NCBI GenBank assembly: GCA_947565185.1
Contig: CANODU010000006.1
Location: 1 to 53,832 of the forward strand
From: an uncultured Eggerthellaceae bacterium
GTDB lineage: Bacteria > Actinomycetota > Coriobacteriia > Coriobacteriales > Eggerthellaceae
Length of the DNA stretch: 53,832 nucleotides
Direction: 5' to 3'
The notes under the pieces: generated by a model
The model's database searches: none
The model's input: the letters and a program-made list of their open reading frames with translations, nothing else
What the model was told of the DNA's origin: nothing
Translations under genes and position numbers: made by a program
Shown: positions 34,659-44,145 of the stretch, one piece after another
Position numbering within the stretch: the first letter of the stretch is position 1
How the letters are laid out: each line of letters begins with the position of its first letter

Positions 34659-35525
34659 ATGGAAGCGCTGAGCCCGTTCGCATTCATCACCATCGTGACG
34701 CTGATCTCCGGAGCCGGGGGCACGGGGTTGGGCGGCGTGATAGGCGCTCTGTTCAACAGCGAATCCAGCAAGACCGTGAGCCTGCTTCTGGCCTTCGCGG
34801 GCGGCGTCATGTCCTCCATCGTCTGCTTCGACCTTCTGTCGGAGGCGGCAGAAGCGGCGAAGTCTGTCTTCGATGCGGGTGTTTGGGCGGTGGCCGCCGC
34901 CTTCATCGTAGGGATCATCGTGGTCTATGGATTGAACTTGGCCATTGACCGCAAGACGCGCTCAGAGGTGCCGCATACCAAAGCTCAAGAGCATCCGCAG
35001 ACCCATGATGACATCGACGAGCTCATCCATGCGGACCACTTGAACGAGCATATCCGCAACAAGGATTCGCGCCTGTCGCTCGTGGTGGCGGGCATCGTCA
35101 TGGCGTGCGCCATCGCGTTGCATAACATCCCCGAAGGCATGACCATCGGCGCCAGCTTCGCCATCTCCGATGACCTCATGCTGGGCTCAGGGATGATCAT
35201 GGCCGTCCTGATCGGACTGCATAACATCCCCGAAGGCATGGCGGTGGCGGTCCCGCTCATCTCCGGCGGCATGGGGAAGGTGCGTGCCGTGCTGCTCACC
35301 ACCCTCTGTGGCCTTCCCACGCTCCTGGGCGCGTGGTTGGGCTTCTGGTTGGGAGACATCGGGCCGTTGGGGCTGGCGCTGAGCCTTGGCTTCGCCTCCG
35401 GTGCCATGGCGTATGTGGTCTACGGCGAGATACTCCCCGAGGCCTATCTCATCTATCAGTCCAAAGCTCCCGCCTTCGCCGCCATGGCAGGCATCGTCTT
35501 GGGGATGGTGCTCATATTCGCATGA
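34659..35525 (+). CDS. ZIP family metal transporter (GufA-like)
   Basis: A 288-residue eight-helix transporter for divalent metals such as Zn2+, Mn2+ or Fe2+. Both metal-site helices are intact: HNIPEGMTIGASFA and HNIPEGMAVAVPL. A loop rich in His and Asp (HTKAQEHPQTHDDIDELIHADH-like region) lies between helices 3 and 4. The start ATG 34659 follows AGGAG at five bases; the upstream open frame overlaps the divergent gene and is not coding. An extended -10 (TGC-TATCCT, 34613-34621) lies 38 bases upstream. Paired with the divergent putative exporter, it forms a possible import/export set. Confidence 0.93.
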   Translation: MEALSPFAFITIVTLISGAGGTGLGGVIGALFNSESSKTVSLLLAFAGGVMSSIVCFDLLSEAAEAAKSVFDAGVWAVAAAFIVGIIVVYGLNLAIDRKTRSEVPHTKAQEHPQTHDDIDELIHADHLNEHIRNKDSRLSLVVAGIVMACAIALHNIPEGMTIGASFAISDDLMLGSGMIMAVLIGLHNIPEGMAVAVPLISGGMGKVRAVLLTTLCGLPTLLGAWLGFWLGDIGPLGLALSLGFASGAMAYVVYGEILPEAYLIYQSKAPAFAAMAGIVLGMVLIFA

Positions 35526-35573
35526 TGCATCCGTGGTAAGATTGCGCAAATCTCTCAACGGGTAAGGAAGCGC

Positions 35574-36959
35574 ATGAGCTCGCACTACGATCAGGGTTCC
35601 TCTCCACGCCGCTCGAATAGAGGCGCGCAGCGCCACGTCGATGCGCCTCCGGTGGGAGACCCCATCGATGTCGAGGTCCTCTTCGCGCATCCCGTGGAAG
35701 AGCGGGGCAAAGAACCGGGGCCGCCTGATCCGCGCACGCGGGTGGATGGCAAGAGCCAGGAGGATTTCGAACGCCTCTGCCAAGATATCGGACGCGGCGT
35801 GAGCCAGGTCTCCGATGCGCTGGCGCAAGGGCTCTCCGGGGCAGGGGACGCTATCGGGCATGCCATCGGACAAGCGGTTGAGGGGTATCGGCAGAATCAA
35901 TCGCGCGCTCAGGAGAAGGCGGCGCTTGCTCGCCAGCAAGCGCTAATCAATGCCCGCTTCGGACGCATCTCATCGGTGCGCACCTCCGGCATCATCCGCT
36001 GTGCCATCGGTGGCTTGCTCACGCTCAGCTTCGGCACGGGTCTCATCGAAGAGCTCTTCTTGCTGGGATCCATGTCTGCACCCTCGTGGATCGCTGGCAT
36101 GGCCTTCACCGCCGTGTTCTTCGGATTGTCGCTGGCGCTGCTTGCAAGCGGCATCCGTCGCATCAGAGCCGCAAGCGACATGGGAGACATCCGACGCATC
36201 ATGGGGACGCGCGAGGCCATGTCCATCGCGGAGCTGGCTCATCTCATGGGACAGAAGCCGGCCAAGCTCGCCACGTCGCTGTCATACATCCTGAAGGGCC
36301 GCTTGCTTCCCCAGGGGCGCATGGATGATGAGCAGACCACGCTCATGGTGACCGATGAGGCTTATCAGCACTACCTTGCCCTGCGCGAATCCGAACAGCG
36401 CCGTCAGATGGAAGAGCGCGCTCGCCGCGCGCCGGGTCCGGCAGCACCGCCTTCGGGTGAGCCCGTCATCTCCTCTGAGGTTCTCTCTCCGAAGGTGGTG
36501 GCGTTCTTGGAATCTGGCGATGGCTACTTGCGCCAGATCCGTCAGTTGGATGTGGATATCAGCGATGAGGCAGTCAGCCAGCGCATCGTGAAGATAGAGG
36601 CCGTCGTTGGGCGCATCTTGGCGCGCGCGAAGGAAGAGCCTCAGGTGATCGACCAGCTGGGACGCTTCGTAGACTATTATCTTCCCACCACGGTGAAGCT
36701 CCTTTCGGCCTATGATGCGCTGGAAGAGCAGGAAGCGCCGGGAGACAATGTCCAAAGCTCGCGGCAGGAGATAGAATCCACGCTGGATGTGCTTTTGCAA
36801 GCCTATGAGAAGCTCTTGGATGCCACGTTCGCCGACCTCTCTATGGATGTCTCCTCGGAGATCTCGGTTCTGAACGTGGTGCTCGCGCAAGAGGGGCTTA
36901 CCCAAAGCCCTTTCGATGCACCGATCGATGATATCCGCGATGCCCAACGGAAAGGATAG
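35574..36959 (+). CDS. XpaC-like 5-bromo-4-chloroindolyl phosphate hydrolysis family protein
   Basis: A 461-residue protein assigned to the XpaC/Halogen_Hydrol family, mainly because it directly precedes a TelA gene, as xpaC-like genes often do, and because of its layout. It has a disordered charged N-terminus, a pair of membrane helices at about 138-160 and 170-195, and a helical C-terminal domain (about 300-450, SPKVVAFLESGDGYLRQIRQLD ... FVDYYLPTTVKLLSAYDAL) that matches the family core. Despite the historical name, no hydrolase active site is evident. AAGGA five bases before the ATG is the ribosome-binding site. It lies three bases before telA. Confidence 0.8.
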   Translation: MSSHYDQGSSPRRSNRGAQRHVDAPPVGDPIDVEVLFAHPVEERGKEPGPPDPRTRVDGKSQEDFERLCQDIGRGVSQVSDALAQGLSGAGDAIGHAIGQAVEGYRQNQSRAQEKAALARQQALINARFGRISSVRTSGIIRCAIGGLLTLSFGTGLIEELFLLGSMSAPSWIAGMAFTAVFFGLSLALLASGIRRIRAASDMGDIRRIMGTREAMSIAELAHLMGQKPAKLATSLSYILKGRLLPQGRMDDEQTTLMVTDEAYQHYLALRESEQRRQMEERARRAPGPAAPPSGEPVISSEVLSPKVVAFLESGDGYLRQIRQLDVDISDEAVSQRIVKIEAVVGRILARAKEEPQVIDQLGRFVDYYLPTTVKLLSAYDALEEQEAPGDNVQSSRQEIESTLDVLLQAYEKLLDATFADLSMDVSSEISVLNVVLAQEGLTQSPFDAPIDDIRDAQRKG

Positions 36960-36962
36960 GCC

Positions 36963-38117
36963 ATGACTGACGCCCTCTCGAACATCCCCGATGCACCCAC
37001 CCCTGAGCTCACGCTCACGCCCGATGTCCAAACGGAGGCCATCACCGCTGTTGAAGCCGAGGTCATCCCCAGCCCCGCGGATAAGACGCCAGCGCTGGAG
37101 GATACGCTCACCGCTGAGGAGCTGGCGCAGGTGGACGCCTTCGCCCGCCAGATAGATGTCACCAACGCCACCACGGTGCTCCAGTACGGTGCGGGCGCGC
37201 AGAAGAAGATGGCGGATTTCTCCGAGAGCGCCTTAGAGCGCGTGCGCACCCAGGATCTGGGAGAGGTGGGGGATCTCATCGCGGGCGTGGTGGTGGAGCT
37301 CAAGAGCTTCGACGCTGAGGATGAGAAGGGCCTGTTCGGCTTCTTCAAGAAGCAGGCGAATAAGATGACCGCCCTCAAGGCTCGCTATGACAAGGCCGAG
37401 GCGAATGTGGATAAGATCGTGTCCGCCCTGGAGGGTCATCAGATGTCCCTCATGAAGGATGCGGCCATGCTGGATAAGCTCTATGACGTGAATCTCACCT
37501 ACTTCAAAGAGCTCACCATGTATCTGCTGGCTGGCAAGAAGCGCCTCGAAGAGGTGCGCAGCGGCCAGCTGGCTGAGCTCACGGCGCAGGCGAAGGCATC
37601 TGGGCGCACCGAAGATGCGGAAGCGGTGCAGAAGCTGGAGGCGTCGTGCAATCGCTTCGAGAAGAAGCTCTCGGATCTGGACCTCACGCGCATGATCGCC
37701 ATGCAGACCGCTCCGCAGATCCGCCTCGTGCAGAACAACGAGATGCTCATGGTGGAGAAGATCCAGACGACGCTCGTGAACACCATCCCGCTCTGGAAGA
37801 GCCAGATGGTGCTGGCGCTCGGCATCGCGAACAACGAGGCAGCGCTGAAGGCTCAGAACGCCGTCACGGATATGACGAACGAGCTGCTAAAGAAGAACGC
37901 CGAGAAGCTGCATCAGTCCACCACGGAGGTGGCGCGCGCCTCAGAGCGTGGCATCGTGGACATCGAGACGCTGCGCGCCACCAACGAGCATCTCATCCAG
38001 ACCTTCGACGAGGTCATGCAGATCCAGGAAGAGGGACGCCAAGCGCGGGCCGAGGCGGAGGTGGAGATCCGCAAGATGGAAACGGAGCTCAAGCAGAAGC
38101 TCTTGGAAGTCCGCTAG
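36963..38117 (+). CDS. Toxic anion resistance protein, TelA/YaaN family
   Basis: 384 residues, almost wholly helical and soluble, with the TelA family core: VDAFARQIDVTNATTVLQYGAGAQKKMADFSESAL, FFKKQANKMTALKARYDKAEANVDKI, and the C-terminal LLKKNAEKLHQSTTEVARASERGIVDIETLRATN. The family is linked genetically to tellurite and some envelope stresses; the molecular function is not established. It forms an operon with the XpaC-like gene (three-base gap) and ends three bases before murG, so it may be cotranscribed with the cell-wall cluster. Confidence 0.93.
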   Translation: MTDALSNIPDAPTPELTLTPDVQTEAITAVEAEVIPSPADKTPALEDTLTAEELAQVDAFARQIDVTNATTVLQYGAGAQKKMADFSESALERVRTQDLGEVGDLIAGVVVELKSFDAEDEKGLFGFFKKQANKMTALKARYDKAEANVDKIVSALEGHQMSLMKDAAMLDKLYDVNLTYFKELTMYLLAGKKRLEEVRSGQLAELTAQAKASGRTEDAEAVQKLEASCNRFEKKLSDLDLTRMIAMQTAPQIRLVQNNEMLMVEKIQTTLVNTIPLWKSQMVLALGIANNEAALKAQNAVTDMTNELLKKNAEKLHQSTTEVARASERGIVDIETLRATNEHLIQTFDEVMQIQEEGRQARAEAEVEIRKMETELKQKLLEVR

Positions 38118-38120
38118 GGC

Positions 38121-39236
38121 ATGCCCATGGGTAAGGTTGCCGTGCTCACCGGCGGCGGGACCGCTGGGCATATCTATCCGGCGCTGGCCTTGGCCGAGCA
38201 GCTGAGGACAAGAGGGTGGGAGGTCTTCTATGCCGGCACGCCCTCTGGCATAGAAGCGCGTCTGGCACCGGAAGCGGGCCTTCCCTTCGAAGCCTTCGAC
38301 GCCTCTGGGTTCGACCGGTCGCGCCCCTGGACGCTCATCTCGGGCGTCGCGCGCATCATGGCAAGCGAACGGGCGGCCAAGCGCTGGCTTGCGGATATCG
38401 GCGCCAGCGTGGTAGTGGGATTCGGCGGATACGTCTCAGTGCCGGTGGTGCGCGCGGCAGAAGCGCTTATGATCCCGGTGGTGGTGCATGAGCAGAACTC
38501 CGTCATGGGGCTGGCGAACAAGTCTGCGGTGCGCCATGCGCAAGCGGCGTGCCTCACCTATGAATGCACGCGGGCAGACATCCCCCACGGCGTGGGCGCG
38601 CACGTCACGGGCAATCCCGTGCGCGGTGCGGTCATGAGCGCGAAGCGGGATGAGGCCCGGTGCGCCTTGGGCATCCCTCTGGATGCCACCATGCTCCTCA
38701 TCTTCGGCGGCAGCTTAGGCGCGCGCCACATCAATCAGGCCATCTGCGCCATGAAGGATGACCTCCTTGCGCGCGACGACCTCTACATCATGCATGTGAG
38801 CGGCCCCAAGGAGCTCAAGCGGTGCCAAGAGGCGCTTGCGCTCACGGGGAAGGAGCAAGAGCGCTATCGGCTTGTGGGCTATCAGGACCGCATGCCCGAA
38901 GCGCTGGCCGCAACGGATGCCATCGTTTCGCGCGCAGGCGCCACCTCTTTGGCTGAGATCTCCGCCAAGCGCATCCCGGCGGTGCTCGTGCCGTTCCCCT
39001 ACGCCACGGCAGACCACCAGACCACCAACGCGCAAGCGTGGGTGGAATCAGGGGCCGCGCTCATGTTCTGCGATGATGACGTGGAGGGGGAGGACTTCAA
39101 GGAGGCTGTCCTCACGTTGGTGGATGATGCCCACGCCCGCGAAGCGATGCGCGCGTGCGCCGGCACCGCTGATTCGGTGCATGCGGCCGAGAAGCTGGCA
39201 GATGTGGTGGAAGGCGTCAGCTGCGCGAAGCAGTGA
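38121..39236 (+). CDS. murG: UDP-GlcNAc:lipid I GlcNAc transferase
   Basis: Converts lipid I to lipid II on the cytosolic membrane face; 371 residues, GT-B fold. Signatures are GGGTAGHIYPALALAEQL at the N-terminus, VVGFGGYVSVPVVRAA and VVVHEQNSVMGLANK in the acceptor domain, and GGSLGARHINQA plus SRAGATSLAEISAKRIPAVLVPFP in the UDP-GlcNAc domain. Two in-frame ATGs (38121, 38127) are possible; AGGG lies close to the first and seven bases before the second. ftsW, which often precedes murG, is replaced here by telA. Confidence 0.97.
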   Translation: MPMGKVAVLTGGGTAGHIYPALALAEQLRTRGWEVFYAGTPSGIEARLAPEAGLPFEAFDASGFDRSRPWTLISGVARIMASERAAKRWLADIGASVVVGFGGYVSVPVVRAAEALMIPVVVHEQNSVMGLANKSAVRHAQAACLTYECTRADIPHGVGAHVTGNPVRGAVMSAKRDEARCALGIPLDATMLLIFGGSLGARHINQAICAMKDDLLARDDLYIMHVSGPKELKRCQEALALTGKEQERYRLVGYQDRMPEALAATDAIVSRAGATSLAEISAKRIPAVLVPFPYATADHQTTNAQAWVESGAALMFCDDDVEGEDFKEAVLTLVDDAHAREAMRACAGTADSVHAAEKLADVVEGVSCAKQ

Positions 39237-39267
39237 GATGCTCATCTTAGGTCTGGAAGCGCAGCCC

Positions 39268-39276
39268 TGCTAGAAT
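39268..39276 (+). promoter_or_regulatory. Extended -10 promoter of murC
   Basis: TGC-TAGAAT lies 41 bases before the murC ATG and gives the following genes their own promoter within the cluster. Confidence 0.5.
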
Positions 39277-39317
39277 ACCAACGATACGAACACAAGCTGA
39301 GCCAAGGGGATGCATCC

Positions 39318-40727
39318 ATGACCCGACCAGTCTCTGACAACGTCTACTTCATCGGCATCGGCGGCGTGGGCATGAGCGGCATCGCGCGCGTAGCCCATGA
39401 CCAGGGCCTTCACGTGGAGGGCTCTGACCTGAAATCCAGCCGCTTCACCCAACCCTTGGAAGAGGCGGGCATCACCGTGCATATCGGCCATGATGCGTCC
39501 AACATCCCCGACACCGATCCCACCATCGTGGTCTCCACGGCCATCCTGGATGACAACCCAGAGCTCATTGCTGCGAAGGAGCGCGGGCTGAACATCGTCC
39601 GCCGCGCAGAGATGCTGGCGCATCTGGGGCGCGATCTGGACACCGTGGCCGTGGCGGGCACGCATGGCAAGACCACCACCTCTTCCATGCTGGCATCCAC
39701 CTTCGACAAGATGGGCCTCTCGCCTACGTTCCTCATCGGCGGCATGGTGCGCGAATACGGGGCGAACTCGCATTCGGGGTCCGGTGGGTACTATGTGGTG
39801 GAAGCTGATGAGTCGGACAAGTCCTTCACGCATCTGTCACCGAAGGCCGTGATCGTCACCAACATCGAGCCGGATCATCTGGATCACTATGAGAACCTCC
39901 AGGAGATCTATGCGCAATTCGGTCAGTTCATTTCGCTCGTGCCCGAAGGGGGCCCGGTGGTGGTCTGGGCGGGCGATGAGAAGCTGGTGGAGGTGGCACG
40001 GGCGCATGCCGGGCGCGTGATCACCTACGGCTTCGAAGAGGACGCGGATGCACGTGTCGTGGATATCCAGCGCGAAGGCTTGGCCTCCCATTTCACGCTG
40101 CGGTTGCCCTCTGGGAGAGAGGTTGCGTCCACCATCCGCCAAAACCCTGGCGTCCATAACGTCTTGAACGGCGCGGCTACGCTGGTCATGGCTGATGCGC
40201 TCGGCGAAGATGTGGATGCGGCGGCCGCCGCTTTGGCGCAGTTCGCCGGCGTGCGGCGTCGGTTCGATCTGGTGGGGCGCGTGGATGAGGTGGATGTGGT
40301 GGATGACTACGCTCACCATCCCACGGAGATCGCTGCTACCATCAAGGCTGCGCGCGGGCTCGATTATCGCCAGGTGCACGTCATCTTCCAGCCTCATCGG
40401 TATTCGCGTGCGAAGCTGTTCGCAGAGGTGCTCCATGATGAATTCGGGCGCGCCTTCGACGATGCTGATACGGTCACCTTCATGGATGTCTATCCGGCAG
40501 GGGAGACGCCCATTCCCGGTGTTTCGGGCAAGACGTTCCTGAATGTGGTGCTGGACCATGAAGGGCATCCGCAAGCCGAATACGTGCCGCGCCGCTTGGA
40601 CGTGCCGGCTCATGTGGCGCAGCTGGCTCGACCGGGAGATATCGTGCTCACGCTGGGAGCAGGGGATGTCACTGAGATAGGCCAGCTGGTCTTGGATGAG
40701 CTGGCCAGTCGTCAGCAGAGCGCGTAA
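39318..40727 (+). CDS. murC: UDP-N-acetylmuramate--L-alanine ligase
   Basis: Adds L-Ala to UDP-MurNAc in peptidoglycan precursor synthesis. 469 residues with the N-terminal Rossmann UDP-binding domain (YFIGIGGVGMSGIARVA), the central ATP motif AGTHGKTTTS (113-122) and the C-terminal ligase domain (DDYAHHPTEIAATIKAAR, VIFQPHRYSRAK). The ribosome-binding site AAGGGG precedes the ATG. murB follows 19 bases later. Confidence 0.97.
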   Translation: MTRPVSDNVYFIGIGGVGMSGIARVAHDQGLHVEGSDLKSSRFTQPLEEAGITVHIGHDASNIPDTDPTIVVSTAILDDNPELIAAKERGLNIVRRAEMLAHLGRDLDTVAVAGTHGKTTTSSMLASTFDKMGLSPTFLIGGMVREYGANSHSGSGGYYVVEADESDKSFTHLSPKAVIVTNIEPDHLDHYENLQEIYAQFGQFISLVPEGGPVVVWAGDEKLVEVARAHAGRVITYGFEEDADARVVDIQREGLASHFTLRLPSGREVASTIRQNPGVHNVLNGAATLVMADALGEDVDAAAAALAQFAGVRRRFDLVGRVDEVDVVDDYAHHPTEIAATIKAARGLDYRQVHVIFQPHRYSRAKLFAEVLHDEFGRAFDDADTVTFMDVYPAGETPIPGVSGKTFLNVVLDHEGHPQAEYVPRRLDVPAHVAQLARPGDIVLTLGAGDVTEIGQLVLDELASRQQSA

Positions 40728-40746
40728 GGAATCAAAGGGATCTGCC

Positions 40747-41676
40747 ATGTCTGCGAATGCGAAGCACGCAACGCCTGTGCAGAAGCTGCTCTTGGATCCT
40801 GGCTTCGACGGCGAGGTCATGACCAAAGAGCCCATGGCGCGTCATACGTCCTATCGGATAGGAGGACCGGCCGCCTATCTCGTGCGGGCTGATTCGCCTT
40901 CGGCTGTGCGTCAGGTGATGGACGCGTGCGCCGAGGAGGGCATCCCGTGGACGGTGGTCGGGCGCGGGACGAACCTCTTGGTGTCTGATGCGGGGTACCC
41001 CGGTGTAGTGCTTGTCTTAGGGCGGGATTTCAAGCAGATCGGATGCAGCCCGGAGCGCGGTCGCATCGTGGCTGGAGGCGCGGCGCTGCTCTCTTCGGTC
41101 GTGCAGCTTGCCATGCGCGAAGGGCTCACGGGTCTGGAGTTCGCTGTGGGTACGCCGGGCACGATCGGTGGGGCCGTGCGCATGAACGCTGGCACGCGCG
41201 ATGTGGGGATGGGCACGGTCGTGGATTCGGTGGTGCTCATCGATCCGGGAGAGGGCATCCATCGCGTGAGCGCCTCTGACATCCGCTGGGATTACCGCTC
41301 TACCTCCATTCCTGACGATGCTGTCATCGCCGAATGCGAGATTTCCATGGAAGAGTCCGATCTCATCCTCATCCGTGGGAGAATGGAAGCGAATATGGCG
41401 CGGCGCAAGAAGAGCCAGCCTTTGGGGCTGCCCAGCTGCGGGAGCGTCTTCAAGAATCCTGAAGGCGCATCGGCGGCGAAGATGATCGATGAAGCGGGAC
41501 TCAAGGGTCGGCGCGTAGGTGGCGCGTGCGTGTCGGAGGTGCATGCGAACTTCATCGTGAACACGGGAGGCGCCACGGCCGAAGACGTGCGCCAGCTCAT
41601 GGATATCGTAGGTTCAGAGGTAGAGAAGGCATATGGCATCAAGCTCCAGCCGGAAGTCAGGTTCCTCGGGTTCTAG
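40747..41676 (+). CDS. murB: UDP-N-acetylenolpyruvoylglucosamine reductase
   Basis: An FAD-dependent reductase that completes UDP-MurNAc; 309 residues. Signatures are HTSYRIGGPAAYLV, GRGTNLLVSDAGYPG, EFAVGTPGTIGGAVRMNAG, the active-site LPSCGSVFKNPEG (catalytic Ser) and the C-terminal HANFIVNTGGATAEDV. The frame opens 17 codons earlier inside murC, but ATG 40747 has AAAGGGA eight bases upstream. Its 3' end overlaps ftsQ by 44 bases. Confidence 0.96.
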   Translation: MSANAKHATPVQKLLLDPGFDGEVMTKEPMARHTSYRIGGPAAYLVRADSPSAVRQVMDACAEEGIPWTVVGRGTNLLVSDAGYPGVVLVLGRDFKQIGCSPERGRIVAGGAALLSSVVQLAMREGLTGLEFAVGTPGTIGGAVRMNAGTRDVGMGTVVDSVVLIDPGEGIHRVSASDIRWDYRSTSIPDDAVIAECEISMEESDLILIRGRMEANMARRKKSQPLGLPSCGSVFKNPEGASAAKMIDEAGLKGRRVGGACVSEVHANFIVNTGGATAEDVRQLMDIVGSEVEKAYGIKLQPEVRFLGF

Positions 41677-42826
41677 CCGACACGCACCGGCGCGTCAGGG
41701 AACCGTGCGCCATGGCTCGCCCCGCTCTGCTGCTGCGCGAGCCGCCTCATCGCGCGCCTCTGCGCGTCCTGCGCGCGCTTCGCGCTCCTCTGGCGCAGCG
41801 CCTTCATCTCAGGTGCGCTCATCTGCGCGCATTCCTCGCTCATCCGCGCGTGCTTCGCGCACGCACCGCTCTTCTGGCCTGTCATCTCGCGAAGGCTCCA
41901 TCAGCGCATCGTTTGCGCAGATGGCCGCTGGCGTGCCGCCCAAGGAGGCTGCTCCGGCGCGGGATGGCGCGTTCGCCGGTTCGAAGAGCATCAAGGAGAT
42001 CCGCGCAAGCGCTGCTCGCTCTGCACGCACCTCCACGGCTCAGCGCGTGGCCAAGGGCGCACGCGTGCCCCTCATCGTCATCGGCATCATCGTGGCTGTC
42101 ATCGTGGTGGCTGTCATCGCCTTGGCCGCCATCTCGAATACGGGTGCCTTCCGCATCCAGAACGTCAACGTGGAAGGGGCCGACCATCTCACCGACGAAG
42201 AGGTGTCGGCACTGGTCAAGATCCCTGAGGGGTCCACGCTGCTCAATGTGGACGTGGAGGGCATCAAGGCCAGCCTCGCTCGGGATTCATGGGTAGAGAG
42301 CGTGGATGTGAACCGGGTCTTTCCCGACACGCTTGAGATCGACGTCCATGAGCGCTCTGTGGGCGCCATCGTGGAAGTGCCCATCGGCACGAATCAGACC
42401 ATCCAGCGCTGGGCGCTTGCCGAAGATGGGATGTGGCTCATGGCTATCCCTGACAAGGCGTCCGATGTGGGCCAGAAGATCTCGGATCGGATCTACGCCG
42501 ATGCCGATGAGGTCCTGGCCATCAAGGGCGTGCCCTACGGGGTGGAGCCGAAGATCGGCGCCTACTGCACCGATGACTCGGTCTTGAATGCGCTGTCCAT
42601 CATCAACGGGCTCACCACGGATCTGGCTGACAACGTGAAGGCTGTGACGGCTACGGATGAGGAATCCACCCTGCTCACGCTCAAGGACAACGTGGAGATC
42701 GCCTTCGGCACGGCTGACAACGTGCGCGAGAAGGAGCGCATCTGCAATCAGATCATGGAGGAGAACCCGTCGGTGGTCTACATCAATGTGCGCGTGCCTG
42801 ACCGACCCACGTGGCGCGCTGCCTAG
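41633..42826 (+). CDS. ftsQ: Cell division protein FtsQ/DivIB with long basic low-complexity tail
   Basis: A 397-residue bitopic divisome protein. Residues 1 to about 140 are a cytosolic tail made mostly of Ser, Arg and Ala (RASARPARASRSSGAAPSS-like). One membrane helix follows (about 145-168, VPLIVIGIIVAVIVVAVIAL), then the POTRA domain (FRIQNVNVEGADHLTDEEV) and the FtsQ beta-domain. The tail is much longer than in model FtsQ proteins. AAGG lies close before the ATG, which is inside the murB 3' end. It forms the FtsQ part of the FtsQLB complex. Confidence 0.92.
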   Translation: MASSSSRKSGSSGSSRHAPARQGTVRHGSPRSAAARAASSRASARPARASRSSGAAPSSQVRSSARIPRSSARASRTHRSSGLSSREGSISASFAQMAAGVPPKEAAPARDGAFAGSKSIKEIRASAARSARTSTAQRVAKGARVPLIVIGIIVAVIVVAVIALAAISNTGAFRIQNVNVEGADHLTDEEVSALVKIPEGSTLLNVDVEGIKASLARDSWVESVDVNRVFPDTLEIDVHERSVGAIVEVPIGTNQTIQRWALAEDGMWLMAIPDKASDVGQKISDRIYADADEVLAIKGVPYGVEPKIGAYCTDDSVLNALSIINGLTTDLADNVKAVTATDEESTLLTLKDNVEIAFGTADNVREKERICNQIMEENPSVVYINVRVPDRPTWRAA

Positions 42827-42870
42827 AGGCACCTCCACATATTCCCCACGAGAAAACGTTCGCCGGTTTG

Positions 42871-42898
42871 TTGCATTGACCCACGCATAATGTACAAT
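42871..42898 (+). promoter_or_regulatory. Promoter of ftsZ
   Basis: TACAAT (42893-42898) with a modest TTGCAT -35 (42871-42876, 16-base spacer) lies 86 bases before the ftsZ start, in a 158-base gap after ftsQ. A separate ftsZ promoter is common. Confidence 0.5.
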
Positions 42899-42984
42899 TA
42901 TCTTCCAAATGCGCGGATGCGTGCCATGAAGTCTGCGCCGAACCAAAACGGACCATGAACGCAGCAGCACTGGAGGATCAGATA

Positions 42985-44124
42985 ATGCCAAACTTCTCAG
43001 GAGACCATCTGGCGGTCATCAAGGTCGTCGGCGTCGGTGGCGCCGGAACCAATGCGGTGAACCGCATGGTGGAAACGGGCGTCCGCGGCGTTGAATTCAT
43101 CGCGGTCAACACAGACCATCAAGCGCTTCTCATGTCAGACGCTGACCGCACCATCCACATCGGCGAAGAGCTCACGAAGGGCTTGGGCGCCGGTGCGAAT
43201 CCCGAAGTGGGCTGTCAGGCGGCCGAAGAGAGTCGTTCGGAGATCCGCGAAGCGCTGGCCGAGGCGGACATGGTGTTCGTCACGGCAGGCGAAGGTGGTG
43301 GCACCGGCACCGGTGCGGCTCCCATCGTGGCAGAGATCGCGCGCGAAGAGATCGGCGCGCTCACGGTGGGCATCGTCACCAAGCCCTTCGGCTTCGAAGG
43401 CCGCGTGCGCTGCAACCAGGCAGAGCAGGGTGTGGATCTGCTCTCCGGCAAGGTGGACACCCTCATCGTCATCCCCAATGATCGTCTGCTTGAGATCGTT
43501 GACAAGAAGACCTCCATGGTGGATGCGTTCCGCATCGCTGATGACACGCTGCGTCAGGGCATCCAAGGTGTGACGGACCTCATCACGGTCCCCGGTCTCA
43601 TCAACTTGGACTTCGCTGACATCCGCACCGTCATGAAGGATGCGGGCACGGCCATGATGGGCATCGGGTTGGCAACCGGTGAGAACCGAGCGCTGGAAGC
43701 GGCACAGCAGGCCACGAATTCGAATCTTCTGGAAGCATCCATCCAGGGTGCTTCGCGCGTGCTCTTCTCCATCGCTGGCGGCCCTGACCTCACGCTGACG
43801 GAGGTATCTGATGCGGCTCGCACCATTGAGCTCTGTGCGGATGAGAACGCGAACATCATCTATGGCCAGATCATCGACGAGAACATGAAGGATGCGGTGC
43901 GCATCACCGTCATCGCTACCGGGTTCAACAGCGCACCCGCCCAGTCTTCCATGACGTTCGGGAGCCGCATCCCGCAGCAAGAGACATTCACGGCATCGGA
44001 GCAAACCTACACGGCTAGCGCTACCGCAGCTCCCATGCAAGCTGCCCCCACCACGTTCAGCACGCACCAGAATGGCGGGTATGCGGATGAGGATTACATC
44101 CCCGATTTCCTGAAGCGCCAATAG
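42985..44124 (+). CDS. ftsZ: Cell division GTPase FtsZ
   Basis: The tubulin-like Z-ring protein, 379 residues. It has [15 protein letters not shown] at the N-terminus, the GTP signature GGGTGTG (104-110), the T7 loop [11 protein letters not shown], a variable linker rich in Ala, Thr and Gln, and the C-terminal peptide IPDFLKRQ that binds SepF and other partners. ATG 42985 follows GGAGG at eight bases; the ten residues upstream are not coding. As in other actinobacteria no ftsA lies beside it, and SepF, encoded downstream, probably takes the membrane-anchor role. Confidence 0.98.
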   Translation: MPNFSGDHLAVIKVVGVGGAGTNAVNRMVETGVRGVEFIAVNTDHQALLMSDADRTIHIGEELTKGLGAGANPEVGCQAAEESRSEIREALAEADMVFVTAGEGGGTGTGAAPIVAEIAREEIGALTVGIVTKPFGFEGRVRCNQAEQGVDLLSGKVDTLIVIPNDRLLEIVDKKTSMVDAFRIADDTLRQGIQGVTDLITVPGLINLDFADIRTVMKDAGTAMMGIGLATGENRALEAAQQATNSNLLEASIQGASRVLFSIAGGPDLTLTEVSDAARTIELCADENANIIYGQIIDENMKDAVRITVIATGFNSAPAQSSMTFGSRIPQQETFTASEQTYTASATAAPMQAAPTTFSTHQNGGYADEDYIPDFLKRQ

Positions 44125-44145
44125 GGGATAGCCCGCACGGGATAC

